A stretch of DNA of 64,000 nt from Balanoglossus misakiensis. Its lineage: Eukaryota > Hemichordata. The stretch is from positions 10,354,001 to 10,418,000 of the forward strand of contig CM082592.2 in NCBI GenBank assembly GCA_040954595.2, given 5' to 3'. The notes beneath the pieces are model-generated. The model was not told the DNA's origin. It ran no database searches and saw only the letters and a list, made by a program, of their open reading frames with translations. How positions within the stretch are numbered: the first letter of the stretch is position 1; every line of letters starts with the position of its first letter. Positions 59,036 to 64,000 of the stretch are shown here, piece by piece. The position numbers were made by a program, and so were the translations under genes.

Positions 59036-62000
59036 TATTCATGAAAATCATCATTTCTCGACTTTCTGAATCTTGATATTTTGGGCCTTTTTGAACATTT
59101 TTCTTGGGTTATACATCATGGATTTTTTTAGAAAAATCACCATTTCTCAACTTTCTGAATTTTGATATTTTGGGCCTTTTTGAACATTTTTCATGGGTTA
59201 TACATCATGAATTTTTTCAAAAAATCACCAATTCTCGACTTTCTGAATTTTGATATTTTGGGCCTTTTTGAACATTTTTCAAGGGTTATCAAAAAATGAC
59301 GATTTTTCGACTTTCCGAAATTTCAAAATTTCTTCGATTTTTGATAAAAACCATGCGTTATAGCTCATGAAAATCATCAGAAAATGACGATTTTTCGAGT
59401 TCTCGAAATTTCAAAATTTCTTCGATTTTTGATAAAAACCATGGGTTATAGCTCATGAAAATCATCAGAAAATGACGATTTTTCGACTTCCCGAAATTTC
59501 AAAATTTGGTGATTTTTTGAAAAAACCATGGGTTATAGCTCAGGAAAATGTTGAAAAATCGACGATTTTTCGACTTTGCGAATTTTCAAAATTTGGTGAT
59601 TTTTTGAAAAAAACCATGGGTTATAGCTCAGGAAAATGTTGAAAAATCGACGATTTTTCGACTTTGCGAATTTTCAAAATTTGGTGATTTTTTTGAAAAA
59701 ACCATGGGTTATAGCTCAGGAAAATGTTGAAAAATCGAAGATTTTTCGACTTTTCGACTTTTCAAAATTTGGTGATTTTTTGAAAAAAACCATGGGTTAT
59801 AGCTCAGGAAAATGTTGAAAAATCGACGATTTTTCGACTTTTCAAAATTTGGTGATTTTTTGAAAAAAACATGGGTTATAGCTCAGGAAAATGTTGAAAA
59901 ATCGACGATTTTTCGACTTTTCGAATTTTCAAAATTTGGTGATTTTTTGAAAAAACCATGGGTTATAGCTCAGGAAAATGTTGAAAAATCGACGATTTTT
60001 CGAATTTTCGAATTTTCAAAATTTGGTGATTTTTTGAAAAAACCATGGGTTATAGCTCAGGAAAATGTTGAAAAATCGACGATTTTTCGACTTTTCGAAT
60101 TTTCAAAATTTGGTGATTTTTTTGAAAAAACCATGGGTTATAGCTCAGGAAAATGTTGAAAAATCGACCATTTTTCGACTTTTCGACTTTTCAAAATTTG
60201 GTGATTTTTTTGAAAAAACCATGGGTTATAGCTCAGGAAAATGTTGAAAAATCGACCATTTTTCGACTTTTCGACTTTTCAAAATTTGGTGATTTTTTGA
60301 AAAAACCATGGGTTATAGCTCAGGAAAATGTTGAAAAATCGACGATTTTTCGACTTTTCGAATTTTCAAAATTTGGTGATTTTTTTGAAAAAACCATGGG
60401 TTATAGCTCAGGAAAATGTTGAAAAATCGACGATTTTTCGACTTTTCGACTTTTCAAAATTTGGTGATTTTTTGAAAAAACCATGGGTTATAGCTCAGGA
60501 AAATGTTGAAAAATCGACCATTTTTCGACTTTTCGAATTTTCAAAATTTGGTGATTTTTTGAAAAAACCATGGGTTATAGCTCAGGAAAATGTTGAAAAA
60601 TCGACGATTTTTCGACTTTTCGAATTTTCAAAATTTGGTGATTTTTTGAAAAAACCATGGGTTATAGCTCAGGAAAATGTTGAAAAATCGACCATTTTTC
60701 GACTTTTCGACTTTTCAAAATTTGGTGATTTTTTGAAAAAACCATGGGTTATAGCTCAGGAAAATGTTGAAAAATCGACCATTTTTCGACTTTTCGAATT
60801 TTCAAAATTTGGTGATTTTTTTGAAAAAACCATGGGTTATAGCTCAGGAAAATATTGAAAAATCGACGATTTTTCGACTTTTCGAATTTTCAAAATTTGG
60901 TGATTTTTTGAAAAAACCATGGGTTATAGCTCAGGAAAATGTTGAAAAATCGACGATTTTTCGACTTTTCGAATTTTCAAAATTTGGTGATTTTTTGAAA
61001 AAACCATGGGTTATAGCTCAGGAAAATGTTGAAAAATCGACGATTTTTCGACTTTTCGAATTTTCAAAATTTGGTGATTTTTTGAAAAAACCATGGGTTA
61101 TAGCTCAGGAAAATGTTGAAAAATCGACGATTTTTCGACTTTTCGAATTTTCAAAATTTGGTGATTTTTTGAAAAAACCATGGGTTATAGCTCAGGAAAA
61201 TGTTGAAAAATCGACGATTTTTCGACTTTTCGAATTTTCAAAATTTGGTGATTTTTTGAAAAAACCATGGGTTATAGCTCAGGAAAATGTTGAAAAATCG
61301 ACGATTTTTCGACTTTTCGAATTTTCAAAATTTGGTGATTTTTTGAAAAAACCATGGGTTATAGCTCAGGAAAATGTTGAAAAATCGACGATTTTTCGAC
61401 TTTTCGAATTTTCAAAATTTGGTGATTTTTTGAAAAAACCATGGGTTATAGCTCAGGAAAATGTTGAAAAATCGACGATTTTTCGACTTTTCGAATTTTC
61501 AAAATTTGGTGATTTTTTGAAAAAACCATGGGTTATAGCTCAGGAAAATGTTGAAAAATCGACGATTTTTCGACTTTTCGAATTTTCAAAGTTTGGTGAT
61601 TTTTTGAAAAAAACCATGGGTTATAGCTCAGGAAAATGTTGAAAAATCGACGATTTTTCGACTTTTCGAATTTTCAAAATTTGGTGATTTTTTGAAAAAA
61701 CCATGGGTTATAGCTCAGGAAAATGTTGAAAAATCGACGATTTTTCGACTTTTCGAATTTTCAAAATTTGGTGATTTTTTGAAAAAACCATGGGTTATAG
61801 CTCAGGAAAATGTTGAAAAATCGGCCATTTTTCGACTTTTCGACTTTTCAAAATTTGGTGATTTTTTGAAAAAACCATGGGTTATAGCTCAGGAAAATGT
61901 TGAAAAATCGACGATTTTTCGACTTTTCGAATTTTCAAAATTTGGTGATTTTTTGAAAAAACCATGGGTTATAGCTCAGGAAAATGTTGAAAAATCGACG

Positions 62001-64000
62001 ATTTTTCGACTTTTCGAATTTTCAAAATTTGGTGATTTTTTGAAAAAACCATGGGTTATAGCTCAGGAAAATGTTGAAAAATCGACCATTTTTCGACTTT
62101 TCGAATTTTCAAAATTTGGTGATTTTTTGAAAAAACCATGGGTTATAGCTCAGGAAAATGTTGAAAAATCGACCATTTTTCGACTTTTCGAATTTTCAAA
62201 ATTTAGTGATTTTTTTGAAAAAACCATGGGTTATAGCTCAGGAAAATATTGAAAAATCGACGATTTTTCGACTTTTCGAATTTTCAAAATTTGGTGATTT
62301 TTTGAAAAAACCATGGGTTATAGCTCAGGAAAATGTTGAAAAATCGACGATTTTTCGACTTTTCGAATTTTCAAAATTTGGTGATTTTTTGAAAAAACCA
62401 TGGGTTATAGCTCAGGAAAATGTTGAAAAATCGATGATTTTTCGACTTTTCGAATTTTCAAAATTTGGTGATTTTTTGAAAAAACCATGGGTTATAGCTC
62501 AGGAAAATGTTGAAAAATCGACGATTTTTCGACTTTTCGAATTTTCAAAATTTGGTGATTTTTTGAAAAAACCATGGGTTATAGCTCAGGAAAATGTTGA
62601 AAAATCGACGATTTTTCGACTTTTCGAATTTTCAAAATTTGGTGATTTTTTGAAAAAACCATGGGTTATAGCTCAGGAAAATGTTGAAAAATCGACGATT
62701 TTTCGACTTTTCGAATTTTCAAAATTTGGTGATTTTTTGAAAAAACCATGGGTTATAGCTCAGGAAAATGTTGAAAAATCGACGATTTTTCGACTTTTCG
62801 AATTTTCAAAATTTGGTGATTTTTTGAAAAAACCATGGGTTATAGCTCAGGAAAATGTTGAAAAATCGACGATTTTTCGACTTTTCGAATTTTCAAAGTT
62901 TGGTGATTTTTTGAAAAAAACCATGGGTTATAGCTCAGGAAAATGTTGAAAAATCGACGATTTTTCGACTTTTCGAATTTTCAAAATTTGGTGATTTTTT
63001 GAAAAAACCATGGGTTATAGCTCAGGAAAATGTTGAAAAATCGACGATTTTTCGACTTTTCGAATTTTCAAAATTTGGTGATTTTTTGAAAAAACCATGG
63101 GTTATAGCTCAGGAAAATGTTGAAAAATCGACCATTTTTCGACTTTTCGACTTTTCAAAATTTGGTGATTTTTTGAAAAAACCATGGGTTATAGCTCAGG
63201 AAAATGTTGAAAAATCGACGATTTTTCGACTTTTCGAATTTTCAAAATTTGGTGATTTTTTTGAAAAAACCATGGGTTATAGCTCAGGAAAATGTTGAAA
63301 AATCGACGATTTTTCGACTTTTCGAATTTTCAAAATTTGGTGATTTTTTTGAAAAAACCATGGGTTATAGCTCAGGAAAATGTTGAAAAATCGACCATTT
63401 TTCGACTTTTCGAATTTTCAAAATTTGGTGATTTTTTTGAAAAAACCATGGGTTATAGCTCAGGAAAATGTTGAAAAATCGACGATTTTTCGACTTTTCG
63501 AATTTTCAAAATTTGGTGATTTTTTGAAAAAACCATGGGTTATAGCTCAGGAAAATGTTGAAAAATCGACGATTTTTCGACTTTTCGAATTTTCAAAATT
63601 TGGTGATTTTTTGAAAAAACCATGGGTTATAGCTCAGGAAAATGTTGAAAAATCGACGATTTTTCGACTTTTCGAATTTTCAAAATTTGGTGATTTTTTG
63701 AAAAAACCATGGGTTATAGCTCAGGAAAATGTTGAAAAATCGACGATTTTTCGACTTTTCGAATTTTCAAAATTTGGTGATTTTTTGAAAAAACCATGGG
63801 TTATAGCTCAGGAAAATGTTGAAAAATCGACGATTTTTCGACTTTTCGAATTTTCAAAATTTGGTGATTTTTTGAAAAAACCATGGGTTATAGCTCAGGA
63901 AAATGTTGAAAAATCGACGATTTTTCGACTTTTCGAATTTTCAAAATTTGGTGATTTTTTGAAAAAACCATGGGTTATAGCTCAGGAAAATGTTGAAAAA
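59036..64000. repeat. 87-bp satellite DNA array (continues past the window)
   Basis: About 57 tandem units by length. The unit is 87 bp, roughly CCATGGGTTATAGCTCAGGA, then AAATGTTGAAAAATCGACGA, TTTTTCGACTTTTCGAATTT, TCAAAATTTGGTGATTTTTT and GAAAAAA. Units from 59036 to about 59500 are strongly diverged; from about 59700 on they are nearly identical, differing by single changes (ACGATT or ACCATT, GAATTT or GACTTT) and one-base length changes. This is the usual pattern of an array edge decaying while the inside is homogenised. Because 87 is a multiple of 3, long frames on the plus strand (to 292 codons) arise from the repeat itself; I do not consider them genes. Confidence 0.98.
60764..63298. 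repeat. Higher-order repeat within the satellite
   Basis: Rare variants recur in the same order. AATATT in place of AATGTT occurs at 60852 and 62246 (1394 bp apart); CAAAGTTTGG occurs at about 61591 and 62898 (1307 bp apart). The two spacings differ by exactly one 87-bp unit, so a block of 15-16 units was duplicated and one unit gained or lost. Confidence 0.8.

Noticed and set aside
59636-63474. Many plus-strand frames of up to 292 codons with a 29-residue repeat
   Set aside because: They arise because the satellite unit is 87 bp; one-base indels shift them at random and there is no gene context.
59036-64000. Regular repeats resembling a CRISPR array
   Set aside because: Units are head-to-tail with no unique spacers, in an animal genome.

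Overview
This window comes from an animal nuclear genome. The genes are split into many short exons with GT-AG introns (plus one likely GC-AG). The introns and flanks are AT-rich and hold microsatellites, fold-back elements and, at the right edge, a satellite array. The protein families point to an invertebrate, most likely a deuterostome, but the sequence alone does not fix the phylum. No coordinate was checked against a transcript: all exon models come from splice signals, unbroken reading frame across junctions, and family resemblance.

Layout. (1) 1-6372: mostly non-coding, with fold-back elements near 1.7-2.0 kb. (2) 6373-6663, minus strand: one exon holding a complete 76-codon frame with a textbook BH3 motif and a C-terminal hydrophobic tail, the layout of a BH3-only cell-death regulator. 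(3) 6664-12098: non-coding, the presumed shared upstream region. (4) 12209-48920, plus strand: FBXW8, the F-box/WD40 substrate receptor of the CUL7 ubiquitin ligase, in 11 coding exons encoding about 654 residues; intron 5 alone is 22.1 kb. (5) 49517-58302, plus strand: a 23-exon gene for about 1427 residues with a B-box-like zinc finger, a coiled coil, two extended Tudor domains separated by a 532-residue acidic exon, a His/Pro/Ser-rich stretch and a CCHC zinc knuckle. It looks like a germ-granule/piRNA-pathway protein related in layout to RNF17/Qin, but with no RING. (6) 59036-64000 and beyond: an 87-bp satellite with a decayed left edge and a higher-order repeat of about 1.3-1.4 kb.

The most notable point is the gene order. 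In human the BH3-only gene HRK lies next to FBXW8, head-to-head (from memory). Here a BH3-only frame on the minus strand sits about 5.4 kb upstream of FBXW8 on the plus strand. That suggests an ancient HRK-FBXW8 pairing and makes the small minus-strand gene a candidate invertebrate harakiri ortholog. The Tudor gene starts only about 280 bp after the FBXW8 poly(A) signal, with a CTCF-like site and a nuclear-receptor-like direct repeat in the gap.
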